Assembly: GCA_030672545.1 (NCBI GenBank)
Contig: DAOVGF010000007.1
Coordinates: forward strand, 1-5,512
Reading direction: 5' to 3'
Length of the DNA stretch: 5,512 nt
DNA from: Candidatus Aerophobota bacterium
GTDB lineage: Bacteria; Aerophobota; Aerophobia; Aerophobales; Aerophobaceae
The notes beneath the pieces were generated by a model. That model was given only the letters and a program-made list of their open reading frames with translations. It was not told the origin of the DNA and searched no databases. Positions 1 to 5,418 of the stretch are shown here, piece by piece. The position numbers were made by a program, and so were the translations under genes. Position 1 is the stretch's first letter, and the number at the start of each line of letters is the position of its first letter.

Positions 1-714
1 GGTTTTGGAGACTCCGTTGATGGTTAAGGTTTTCTCCTTAATTTCTTTACCCAGGGAAGCAAAACTGAAATGAGAGCCTTCGTAAATATATCTCTCATAA
101 ATCTCGTCAGAAATAACATAAATATCTTCAGAAAGAATAACTTGAGCAATACTTTCCAGAACTGACTTTCTCAAAACTGCCCCGCTGGGATTATGAGGAG
201 TATTAAGAATAATCACCTTGGTCTTGCCAGGAGTTATGTTTTTGGCTATCTCCTCAGCCTCGAGATAACCCCAATCTTCACCCTTGAGGGAAACATAAAT
301 AGGAATTGCTTCCGCCAACCTCACCTGTTCAGGGTAAGAGACCCAAAAAGGTCGAGGAATAATTACCTCATCTCCCGGATTGCAGATAACCTGGAGAGCA
401 TTATAAAGAATTTGTTTGGCTCCGGCACTAACTATTACCTCACTGGGAGAGTAATTTAAGTTATTATCCCGCTGAAATTTTTCTCTCACTGCTTCCACTA
501 AAGGAAGACTACCTTGCGTTGGGGTATATTTGGTAAATCCTTCTTTTATGGCTTGAATAGCTGCTTTTTTTATTGAAGAAGGAGTATCAAAATCAGGTTC
601 TCCAGCGGACAGATTAATCACTGGCCTTCCCTCTCTTATCATCTCCTTGGCTCGAGCATTGATACTCAGAGTCGGCGAAGGAGATACCTGGGAAATCCTT
701 CCGGCTAAGTTCAC
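1..714 (-). CDS. aspC: Class I PLP-dependent aminotransferase, aspartate aminotransferase type (3' end missing)
   Basis: Partial gene, 238 codons visible, running off the left edge; the family is about 390-400 residues. It should transfer an amino group between aspartate and 2-oxoglutarate (oxaloacetate/glutamate) in the cytoplasm, using pyridoxal phosphate. Seen in my translation: GEPDFDTP at residues 38-45, KYTPTQG at 62-68, the phosphate-loop SAGAKQ at 96-101, FWVSYPE at 123-129 with the ring-stacking aromatic, NTPHNPSG at 171-178, and SDEIYERY at 202-209 (Asp203 and Tyr206 contact the cofactor). SKT at 236-238 supplies the Schiff-base lysine, Lys237, one residue before the edge. These blocks resemble the bacterial AspAT subgroup of Bacillus and Thermus. 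The start is GTG at 714-712, with AAGGAGG five bases upstream, overlapping the stop of the preceding methyltransferase gene. Related class I enzymes acting on other amino acids cannot be excluded because the substrate-binding C-terminus is absent. Confidence 0.9.
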   Translation of the reverse strand, partial: MNLAGRISQVSPSPTLSINARAKEMIREGRPVINLSAGEPDFDTPSSIKKAAIQAIKEGFTKYTPTQGSLPLVEAVREKFQRDNNLNYSPSEVIVSAGAKQILYNALQVICNPGDEVIIPRPFWVSYPEQVRLAEAIPIYVSLKGEDWGYLEAEEIAKNITPGKTKVIILNTPHNPSGAVLRKSVLESIAQVILSEDIYVISDEIYERYIYEGSHFSFASLGKEIKEKTLTINGVSKT

Positions 715-726
715 TCCTCCCTCCTT
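711..726 (-). promoter_or_regulatory. GTGA stop/start overlap and ribosome binding site for the aminotransferase
   Basis: The methyltransferase TGA (713-711) and the aminotransferase GTG (714-712) share four bases. AAGGAGG at 726-720 lies five bases before the GTG, inside the last codons of the upstream gene. This layout is typical of translational coupling and fixes the unusual GTG start. Confidence 0.8.
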
Positions 727-2393
727 ATCGCCAAGAGGTCTTTGGTGCATTCTCTTAGAATTATACCGTCCACCCCCAGGCGACTAACCTCACCCAAAAA
801 TCCACCCTCCGAAAGACTACTGCCCGAAGTCTTTACCAGATTATTCAGCTCGAGAATAATGCCTGCGCCAAGCTCTTGCTTGATTTGCTTGAAAAACCAA
901 GGCAATTTGTTGTCTAACAATGAAAAAGCTGAAGAAATAACCAAATGAAGAAATACCTCCTCCCGTAATATGTTATTTTTTCTAATTTTTTCTACTAAAT
1001 GCTTAACCTGAAGGAACAAATCTGCATTTAAAGCACTTATCTCCTCCTCTCTAAAAGTGAAGGCCCGCGAAACTCCATATTTTCTTATTAAAGAAAATAT
1101 TTTTCCATTCTCTCCGGGGCAAAAAATCAAGCATTTTCCTTCCACCTCTCTGAGAGCTTCCTCCAATAAAGAAGAATTCTTGATGTCCAAAATCAAGGGA
1201 ACATCCGTCTCCTCTTGAACTGTATTAATGAGTTTACCTATTTCCTCTTCTCTTAGCGAACTTCCTACTCCCTTCACTCTGATTAGAAGGGCAGAAACTC
1301 CCCACAAAAGTTGCTCATCAACCAGTTTCCTGAAATAATCCCAGTCCTGACTTACCAGAGCTTCTCTTACCCGACTCTCAGTAACATCTATCTTCCCCCC
1401 AATGGTGAAAGAAAACTCATTATGGCTAATTTGGACAACCCGGCGGCGCGATGAAAGCCGGGAAACAGACAAAATCGACCTTTTAGGAGGAGAAAAATGC
1501 TTTAGTCGATCCACTAAAACTTTGATGTGTTCCGAAGTAGTTCCACAACATCCCCCCACAATTCTAACACCCTTCTGGGCAATTTTTTCCATCCAGAGAG
1601 CAAATGCTTGAGGCGAAAGAGAAAAACACGTCTGACCATTCTTCAATATTGGCTGACCCGCATTGGGTTGAACAATTAGAGGCAAAGGACAAACCCGCAC
1701 CATCTCCTCCACTACAGCTAAAAGCTCCTCTGGTCCACTACTACAATTAGCTCCCAGAACATCAATTTTAAGAGAAGAAATAGTGGTAACCAATCCAGCA
1801 GCATCGGTACCCATTAAAGTCCTTCCTTCTTTTTGAAAAGTGAACTGACACACTACGGGAAGATTACCGACTTCTCTAACAGCCTGAATAGCTATTTTAG
1901 CTTCTTTAACATAATCCATAGTTTCTATTACTATCAGGTCCGCTCCCGCCTCAGAGGCGGCCTCAATCTGTTCTCTAAAAACATCCAGAGCTTCCTGGGC
2001 TGATATCTTTCCCCAGGGAGCCAGAAACGCACCCAGCGGACCAACGGAAGCACCTACCAGGCAGGGGCCAGCAACTTCTTTGGCAATACAAACACCTTCC
2101 CGACTCAAAGCCTTCGCTTCTTTAGCCAGGCCGTACCTGGCTAACTTAATCCTATTGGCCCCAAAAGTATTGGTCTCTATCACATCAGCACCCGCCTCCC
2201 GATAGGAGAGATGAATCTTCTGAACTTTCTCTGGGTCGGTAAAATTGAGCATCTCTGGTGGTGTTCCCGGGGGAATCCCCATCCTTTCCAGATTGGTTCC
2301 CATAGCTCCATCAAAAAATATGATTTTCTTTTGCTTAAGTAGACTCCTGAAATCACCCCTGGTTTGTCTTTCTCCCATAGGCCCCACCGCCAT
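711..2393 (-). CDS. MetH-like homocysteine S-methyltransferase, two domains, with a degenerate pterin-type barrel and no cobalamin domain
   Basis: 560 residues from ATG at 2393. Residues about 20-300 form a homocysteine S-methyltransferase barrel: FDGAMGTNLE near 27-36, ETNTFGAN near 73-80, GANCSSGPEE with Cys217, and GGCCGTT with Cys282 and Cys283. These three cysteines are the expected zinc/homocysteine-thiolate ligands. Residues about 325-560 align by eye with the MetH pterin (methyltetrahydrofolate) barrel: FTIGGKIDVTES stands where MetH has FxIIGERxNVTGS, and VPLILDIKN where it has VPxxIDxxN. The usual DVN, INS and DPL signatures read IRV, IFC and LHL, so folate binding is doubtful. Cobalamin and reactivation domains are absent. 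It may methylate homocysteine from a separate corrinoid protein or another methyl donor; this is inference. The frame is open upstream to an ATG at 2474, but a TTGACA promoter lies inside that stretch, so I start at 2393 (alternative ATG at 2378). The stop overlaps the next gene's GTG. Confidence 0.85.
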   Translation of the reverse strand: MAVGPMGERQTRGDFRSLLKQKKIIFFDGAMGTNLERMGIPPGTPPEMLNFTDPEKVQKIHLSYREAGADVIETNTFGANRIKLARYGLAKEAKALSREGVCIAKEVAGPCLVGASVGPLGAFLAPWGKISAQEALDVFREQIEAASEAGADLIVIETMDYVKEAKIAIQAVREVGNLPVVCQFTFQKEGRTLMGTDAAGLVTTISSLKIDVLGANCSSGPEELLAVVEEMVRVCPLPLIVQPNAGQPILKNGQTCFSLSPQAFALWMEKIAQKGVRIVGGCCGTTSEHIKVLVDRLKHFSPPKRSILSVSRLSSRRRVVQISHNEFSFTIGGKIDVTESRVREALVSQDWDYFRKLVDEQLLWGVSALLIRVKGVGSSLREEEIGKLINTVQEETDVPLILDIKNSSLLEEALREVEGKCLIFCPGENGKIFSLIRKYGVSRAFTFREEEISALNADLFLQVKHLVEKIRKNNILREEVFLHLVISSAFSLLDNKLPWFFKQIKQELGAGIILELNNLVKTSGSSLSEGGFLGEVSRLGVDGIILRECTKDLLAIRREE

Positions 2394-2417
2394 TTTCTTA
2401 AGTACCCTACAATGAAA

Positions 2418-2447
2418 ATAATATAATGAAAATAACCCTCCTGTCAA
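2418..2447 (-). promoter_or_regulatory. Sigma-70-type promoter for the methyltransferase-aminotransferase unit
   Basis: On the minus strand a perfect -35 box, TTGACA, lies at 2447-2442. Overlapping -10 candidates are TATATT at 2425-2420 (16-base spacer) and TATTAT at 2423-2418 (18-base spacer), each 5/6 to TATAAT. Transcription would begin near 2411-2413, about 20 bases before the ATG at 2393. This argues against translation from the far-upstream ATG at 2474, which would lie outside the transcript. No SAM or cobalamin riboswitch can fit in so short a leader. Confidence 0.6.
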
Positions 2448-2460
2448 ATAAGAAAGAGGA

Positions 2461-2480
2461 GTCGGTCTCAACATTTGACA
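2461..2480 (+). repeat. Left arm of the 20-base inverted repeat
   Basis: It pairs with 2683-2702, with one mismatch (a C in place of T when both are read in the same sense). The CAT at 2472-2474, which gives the methyltransferase frame its spurious upstream ATG, lies within this arm. Confidence 0.75.
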
Positions 2481-2592
2481 CTACTGTATCTTTCCACAGC
2501 TTTTGATTCTGTAACAGGTAAGCTTTGCTAAAAAGTAAGGTTCGTAAAGCTTTGGGTATCCTAAAGGAAACCTTTTTTAGTGAAGATAGAGT

Positions 2593-2649
2593 GGTAGCCG
2601 CAGGCTTTAGCCTGCGAAAAACAAGCGCAACCCGAAGGTTGCGGCTACC
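2593..2649. repeat. Compound palindrome able to form a perfect three-way junction (REP/BIME-like)
   Basis: The outer stem is GGTAGC (2593-2598) with GCTACC (2644-2649). It directly abuts hairpin 1, CGCAGGCT-TT-AGCCTGCG (2599-2616). A nine-base A-rich linker (2617-2625) follows, then hairpin 2, CGCAACC-CGAA-GGTTGCG (2626-2643). Every base outside the loops and linker is paired. The local GC richness contrasts with the AT-rich surroundings. Such paired-hairpin units are usually dispersed intergenic repeats in bacterial genomes; only one copy is visible here. Confidence 0.75.
2617..2643 (-). terminator. Probable intrinsic terminator of fprA with a cUUCGg tetraloop
   Basis: Read on the minus strand, CGCAACC-TTCG-GGTTGCG is a seven-pair GC-rich stem closed by C-G around a UUCG loop, the extra-stable class. 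It is followed by CTTGTTTTT. It begins about 70 bases after the fprA stop and lies before the next promoter, the right place to end the stress operon transcript. The T tract is interrupted (CTTG before TTTTT), so efficiency is uncertain. The same bases belong to the three-way-junction palindrome. Confidence 0.55.
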
Positions 2650-2682
2650 TTTATGGAGTCTAAACTATTACTTGATTCTTAA

Positions 2683-2702
2683 TGTCAAATGTTGAGACTG
2701 AC
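2683..2702 (-). repeat. Right arm of the 20-base inverted repeat
   Basis: It is the reverse complement of 2461-2480 with one mismatch, ends ten bases from the fprA stop codon, and lies in the 3' untranslated part of the fprA transcript. Confidence 0.75.
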
Positions 2703-2711
2703 CCTTCTTCA

Positions 2712-3902
2712 CTACTTATTGAATATTTGGTGTTCTTTATGCTTTTGAAGGATTGCATCTGCCAGTCTACCTAATGCTCTAAAGTCATTTTCCTGAGGAT
2801 ATCCCCTCACAATAACCGGTTCGATAATCTCCATTTTTAGGTTGGTCAACATACTCGTAATTTGTTCTACCATTTTACCACCCCAACTATAAGAACCGAT
2901 TATTGAAGCAAATTTTAATTTTGGTCTTAAGACATTGGTAAGGTAGACCGCATAAACGGCTGCCGGATGTGGTCCAACTAATACCGTAGGAGATGCAACA
3001 ATTATAGTTGCTGCATCTACCAGAGCTATGGCCAGTTGGCCAACGTCTGTTCTGGTCAAATTAAAGGGTTTTACCGTTATTCCTTTTTCCATCAAAACAT
3101 CTGTAAAATAATGTACCATCTTATCTACACTACCATGCATTGACACATAAGGAACTATTACCTCATTCTTTACCTTATCAGAAATCCAATCTCTGTAAGC
3201 GTCAAGAATAAACTTTGGTTTATTATGAATTGGCCCGTGGCTGGGAGCAATTATTTCTATCTCCCGGTCCCTCAACTTTTCCAGATGCCTTTTTATATTG
3301 CTTCTGAAAGGCATCATTATCTCGGCATAGTATCTTTTGGCTGCTTCATAAACTTTGACTTCATCCTCTACATACAGGTCGCTGATTGCCAGATGAGAGC
3401 CAAAAAGATCACCGGGAAATAGAATTTTGTCCTCCCTTAAATAGGTCAACATAGTCTCCGGCCAGTGCACCCAGGGAGCATAGATAAATTTTAGTCTCTT
3501 ATTACCCAGAGATATTGTCTCTCCATCATTCACGGTGATAAACCGATCCTCTGCTATCAAGAGTAAACTCTTAAGCATATCCTTACATTTTTGATTGGCT
3601 ACCACTTTTGCTTGAGGATAGAGTTTAAGCAGCCGGGGGATAGCACCGGAATGATCCTGCTCAGCATGGTTGGCCACAACATAATCAATATTTTTTATAT
3701 CCAGGCTCTTTAAGTTCTGAACCAGTTCATTTTCTTTAGAGGGATCAACGGTGTCGATCAAGGCTATTTTTTCACTACCCTTGATTAAGTAAGCATTGTA
3801 GGTCGTTCCTTCCGGTAAAGGTATCAGTTCATCAAAAAGGCGTCGGTCCCAGTCAATTACTCCCACCGAATAAATATCTGGTTTTATCTCTCTGAATAAC
3901 AT
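2712..3902 (-). CDS. fprA: A-type flavodiiron protein (O2/NO reductase)
   Basis: 396 residues, the full family length. Flavodiiron proteins are soluble enzymes that reduce O2 to water and/or NO to N2O with electrons from rubredoxin-type donors. The N-terminal metallo-beta-lactamase-like domain (about 1-245) carries the complete diiron ligand set: His79, Glu81, Asp83 and His84 in NHAEQDH, His146 in WVHWPET, Asp165 in FPGDLFG, and His222 in APSHGPI. The C-terminal flavodoxin domain (about 248-396) has the FMN loop SMHGSVDKM at 254-262, SPTVLVGPHP at 304-313, and GSYSWGGK at 336-343. Val259 stands where many homologs have Thr in the FMN phosphate loop, a small oddity. There is no C-terminal rubredoxin; that domain is supplied by the Hrb-like gene in the same cluster. 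GAGGAGGT just before the ATG fixes the start. It lies 69 bases after rubrerythrin, in the same direction, so it is probably cotranscribed. Confidence 0.96.
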   Translation of the reverse strand: MLFREIKPDIYSVGVIDWDRRLFDELIPLPEGTTYNAYLIKGSEKIALIDTVDPSKENELVQNLKSLDIKNIDYVVANHAEQDHSGAIPRLLKLYPQAKVVANQKCKDMLKSLLLIAEDRFITVNDGETISLGNKRLKFIYAPWVHWPETMLTYLREDKILFPGDLFGSHLAISDLYVEDEVKVYEAAKRYYAEIMMPFRSNIKRHLEKLRDREIEIIAPSHGPIHNKPKFILDAYRDWISDKVKNEVIVPYVSMHGSVDKMVHYFTDVLMEKGITVKPFNLTRTDVGQLAIALVDAATIIVASPTVLVGPHPAAVYAVYLTNVLRPKLKFASIIGSYSWGGKMVEQITSMLTNLKMEIIEPVIVRGYPQENDFRALGRLADAILQKHKEHQIFNK

Positions 3903-3905
3903 AAT

Positions 3906-3913
3906 ACCTCCTC
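3906..3913 (-). promoter_or_regulatory. Strong ribosome binding site of fprA
   Basis: GAGGAGGT on the minus strand ends three bases before the ATG at 3902. It is a near-perfect anti-Shine-Dalgarno match, although the spacing is short. It is stronger than the sites before the other two stress genes, which suggests high FprA synthesis. Confidence 0.75.
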
Positions 3914-3971
3914 ATTTTCTCATATCAAAATCAAATTTACTATTTGGCTAATTTCATTAGGGGAATTTTAC

Positions 3972-4547
3972 TTAGTAGTTCTCCCCCAGGAGTTCAAAAT
4001 ATGCCCTGGGATGAGCGCAAGCAGGACACTTTTCGGGTGCTTCTTTTCCTTCATGAATGTATCCGCAGTTACGGCATTTCCATCTCACTATTTTATCTCT
4101 TCTAAAAACTCTGTCCTGTTCTATATTCTCTAAAAGAGTAAGATATCTATTTTCGTGTTGTTTTTCGGCCACCGCAATTGTTCTCATTACCTGAGCAATT
4201 TCAGGAAATCCCTCTTCATCGGCTATTTCAGCAAATTCCGGATACATAGTTGTATGCTCGTAATTCTCTCCTGCTGCTGCCGCTTTAAGATTCTCCTCAC
4301 TGTTTCCAATTATCCCCGCCGGAAAAGAAGCCGAAACTTGCCCTTCTCCTCCCTCCAGAAACTTGAAAAGCCGCTTGGCATGTTCCTTTTCGTTATCAGC
4401 AGTTTCCAGAAAAATTCCTGCAATTTGCTCATATCCTTCTTTCTTTGCCTGCGAAGCAAAATAAGTGTAACGATTTCTTGCTTGCGATTCACCGGCAAAG
4501 GCCGTCAAAAGGTTCCTTTCCGTTTTGGTTCCTTTTAAACCTTTCAT
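3972..4547 (-). CDS. rbr: Rubrerythrin (diiron peroxidase with C-terminal rubredoxin domain)
   Basis: 191 residues, the same size as classical Desulfovibrio rubrerythrin. It reduces hydrogen peroxide to water in the cytoplasm of anaerobes, with electrons entering through its rubredoxin centre. The N-terminal ferritin-like four-helix domain (about 1-145) shows all expected diiron ligands: Glu20 in AGESQARNRY, Glu53 and His56 in DNEKEH, Glu94 and Glu97 in GENYEH, and Glu128 and His131 in AEKQHE. The C-terminal rubredoxin domain (about 155-191) has CRNC (Cys158, Cys161) and CPAC (Cys174, Cys177). The short rubredoxin spacing, with CxxC pairs 12 residues apart, is usual for rubrerythrins. An AAGGGGGT site three bases before the ATG supports the start. 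It lies between the Hrb-like gene and fprA, in the same direction as both. No key residue is missing. Confidence 0.97.
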   Translation of the reverse strand: MKGLKGTKTERNLLTAFAGESQARNRYTYFASQAKKEGYEQIAGIFLETADNEKEHAKRLFKFLEGGEGQVSASFPAGIIGNSEENLKAAAAGENYEHTTMYPEFAEIADEEGFPEIAQVMRTIAVAEKQHENRYLTLLENIEQDRVFRRDKIVRWKCRNCGYIHEGKEAPEKCPACAHPRAYFELLGENY

Positions 4548-4585
4548 GTTACCCCCTTGTTTTTATAAATCTAACCTTTTTATCA

Positions 4586-4599
4586 GCCGTGAACACGGC
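4586..4599. promoter_or_regulatory. Perfect 6+6 inverted repeat in the hrb-rbr gap
   Basis: GCCGTG (4586-4591) and CACGGC (4594-4599) are separated by AA, midway in the 92-base gap between hrb and rubrerythrin. On the minus strand it is followed by TGATAAAAAGG, so it lacks a T tract and is not a standard terminator. It could be an mRNA hairpin that shapes relative expression or stability, or an operator. It is GC-rich, unlike PerR or Fur boxes. The function is unknown. Confidence 0.4.
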
Positions 4600-4639
4600 A
4601 ATATTCTCTTGCTTTAGTTTCCTCTATATCTAGACTGAT

Positions 4640-5338
4640 TTAATCTATTTTCTCAAATTCATCTTTACTCGCACCACAAATTGGACAGACCCAATCATCG
4701 GATAAATCTTCAAAAGCAGTTCCCGGTGAAATTCCAGAATCAGGATCTCCTTTTTCCGGATCATAAACATATCCACAAATAAGACATTTGTACTTGGCTA
4801 TTTTCTTTTCCTCTTTTTGCTTTTCTTCTCTATCTTCTCTAATATAGGTAGGAGCATTCTTGGGTGACCTGCCCCCCTTTATTTGATAATAATAAGCATA
4901 GGTCATAGGTTCTCCCTCTTTAATCACTCGAGCATCAAGAATTTTCCCCACAAAAACAGTATGAGTCCCTACATCTATGCGGTCCACTACTTCGCATTCT
5001 AAATAACCCAGGCAGTTCTGAACAACTATAGGTGCCCCGATCATTCCTATTTTGTAATTCATCCCTTCAAACTTATTAAACTTCCTGCCTGACTTAAAAC
5101 CAAAATGGCCAATAAATTTCATTGATGTATTCTCATCTAAAATAGAAACCGTAAAAACCTGGCTATCTTCAATGAATTGATGAGTCAAATTTTCTTTATT
5201 AATACAGACGGTAACCTTGGGAGGGTCTGCGGTCACCTGAAAAACAGTATTAGCAATTTGACCATTAAATTTATCTCCTTTTTTGGAACTGACTATATAC
5301 ATTCCGTAACTAATCTTATAAAGTGTCTTAGTCTCCAT
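4640..5338 (-). CDS. hrb: High-molecular-weight rubredoxin: flavin reductase (flavoredoxin) domain fused to rubredoxin
   Basis: 232 residues from ATG at 5338. Residues about 1-160 are an FMN-binding split-barrel of the flavin reductase/flavoredoxin family, with the characteristic NGQIANTVFQVTADPP at 25-40. A charged linker rich in Glu and Lys (167-182) leads to a full rubredoxin domain (183-232) with CLIC (Cys185, Cys188), GYVYDPEKGDPDSGI, and CPIC (Cys218, Cys221). This architecture matches Moorella Hrb, which is known to use NADH to reduce FprA; the fprA gene two positions downstream fits the same job. The frame is open upstream to a TTG at 5371. I prefer the ATG because a GAGGGGA site lies about four bases before it and the family barrel begins there (TLYKISYGMYIVSS). 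It is the first gene of the apparent hrb-rbr-fprA operon and is cytoplasmic, with no signal peptide. Confidence 0.93.
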   Translation of the reverse strand: METKTLYKISYGMYIVSSKKGDKFNGQIANTVFQVTADPPKVTVCINKENLTHQFIEDSQVFTVSILDENTSMKFIGHFGFKSGRKFNKFEGMNYKIGMIGAPIVVQNCLGYLECEVVDRIDVGTHTVFVGKILDARVIKEGEPMTYAYYYQIKGGRSPKNAPTYIREDREEKQKEEKKIAKYKCLICGYVYDPEKGDPDSGISPGTAFEDLSDDWVCPICGASKDEFEKID

Positions 5339-5412
5339 TATCTCCCCTCTCTCTTTAGACAATCTCTGCAAATACCTTTAAAATACCCATTTTGTAATTA
5401 ATTCATTATTGT

Positions 5413-5418
5413 ATTATA
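5413..5418 (-). promoter_or_regulatory. Candidate -10 element for the hrb-rbr-fprA operon
   Basis: A perfect TATAAT lies on the minus strand in a very AT-rich tract, about 75 bases before the hrb ATG. A TG lies two bases before it (TGAATATAAT), close to but not the exact extended -10. No good TTGACA stands 16-18 bases upstream, so it may depend on an activator or be one of several AT-rich chance matches. No other -10 in this leader looks better. Confidence 0.4.

Larger units (their letters stand above)
2461..2702. mobile_element. Noncoding element of about 242 bases bounded by 20-base inverted repeats (MITE-like)
   Basis: The left arm (2461-2480, containing TCTCAACATTTGACA) is the reverse complement of the right arm (2683-2702, containing TGTCAAATGTTGAGA), with 19 of 20 bases matching. 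Weaker similarity continues a few bases outward. No coding frame of note lies between the arms, and I see no clear target-site duplication. It fills the whole gap between fprA and the methyltransferase promoter. A nonautonomous transposon relic or an excised insertion is the likeliest reading. A long-range hairpin in the fprA transcript tail is the alternative. No transposase is present to assign a family. Confidence 0.55.

Noticed and set aside
193..459. Plus-strand open frame of 88 codons
   Set aside because: It lies wholly opposite the aminotransferase coding sequence, whose PLP motifs are clear, and its translation shows no recognisable motif.
2520..2554. Two AAGCTTTG copies and a GGTTCG run suggesting a tRNA or repeat array
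   Set aside because: No acceptor stem, anticodon arm or T-arm pairing can be built, and eight-base duplicates are expected by chance in AT-rich DNA.
2561..2580. AAAGG-AAA-CCTTT hairpin followed by Ts, like a plus-strand terminator
   Set aside because: The stem is only five mostly weak pairs, and no plus-strand gene precedes it. On the minus strand the T run is on the wrong side.
2475..2711. Possible SAM or cobalamin riboswitch before the methyltransferase
   Set aside because: The inferred transcript starts about 20 bases before the ATG, and no conserved S-box or B12-box core is visible in the gap. The structures present are inverted repeats and a palindrome.
4155..4538. Plus-strand open frame of 127 codons, rich in Ser, Leu and Phe
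   Set aside because: It is antisense to rubrerythrin, whose metal ligands are complete. The composition is that expected from the complement of a helical, Glu/Lys-rich protein.
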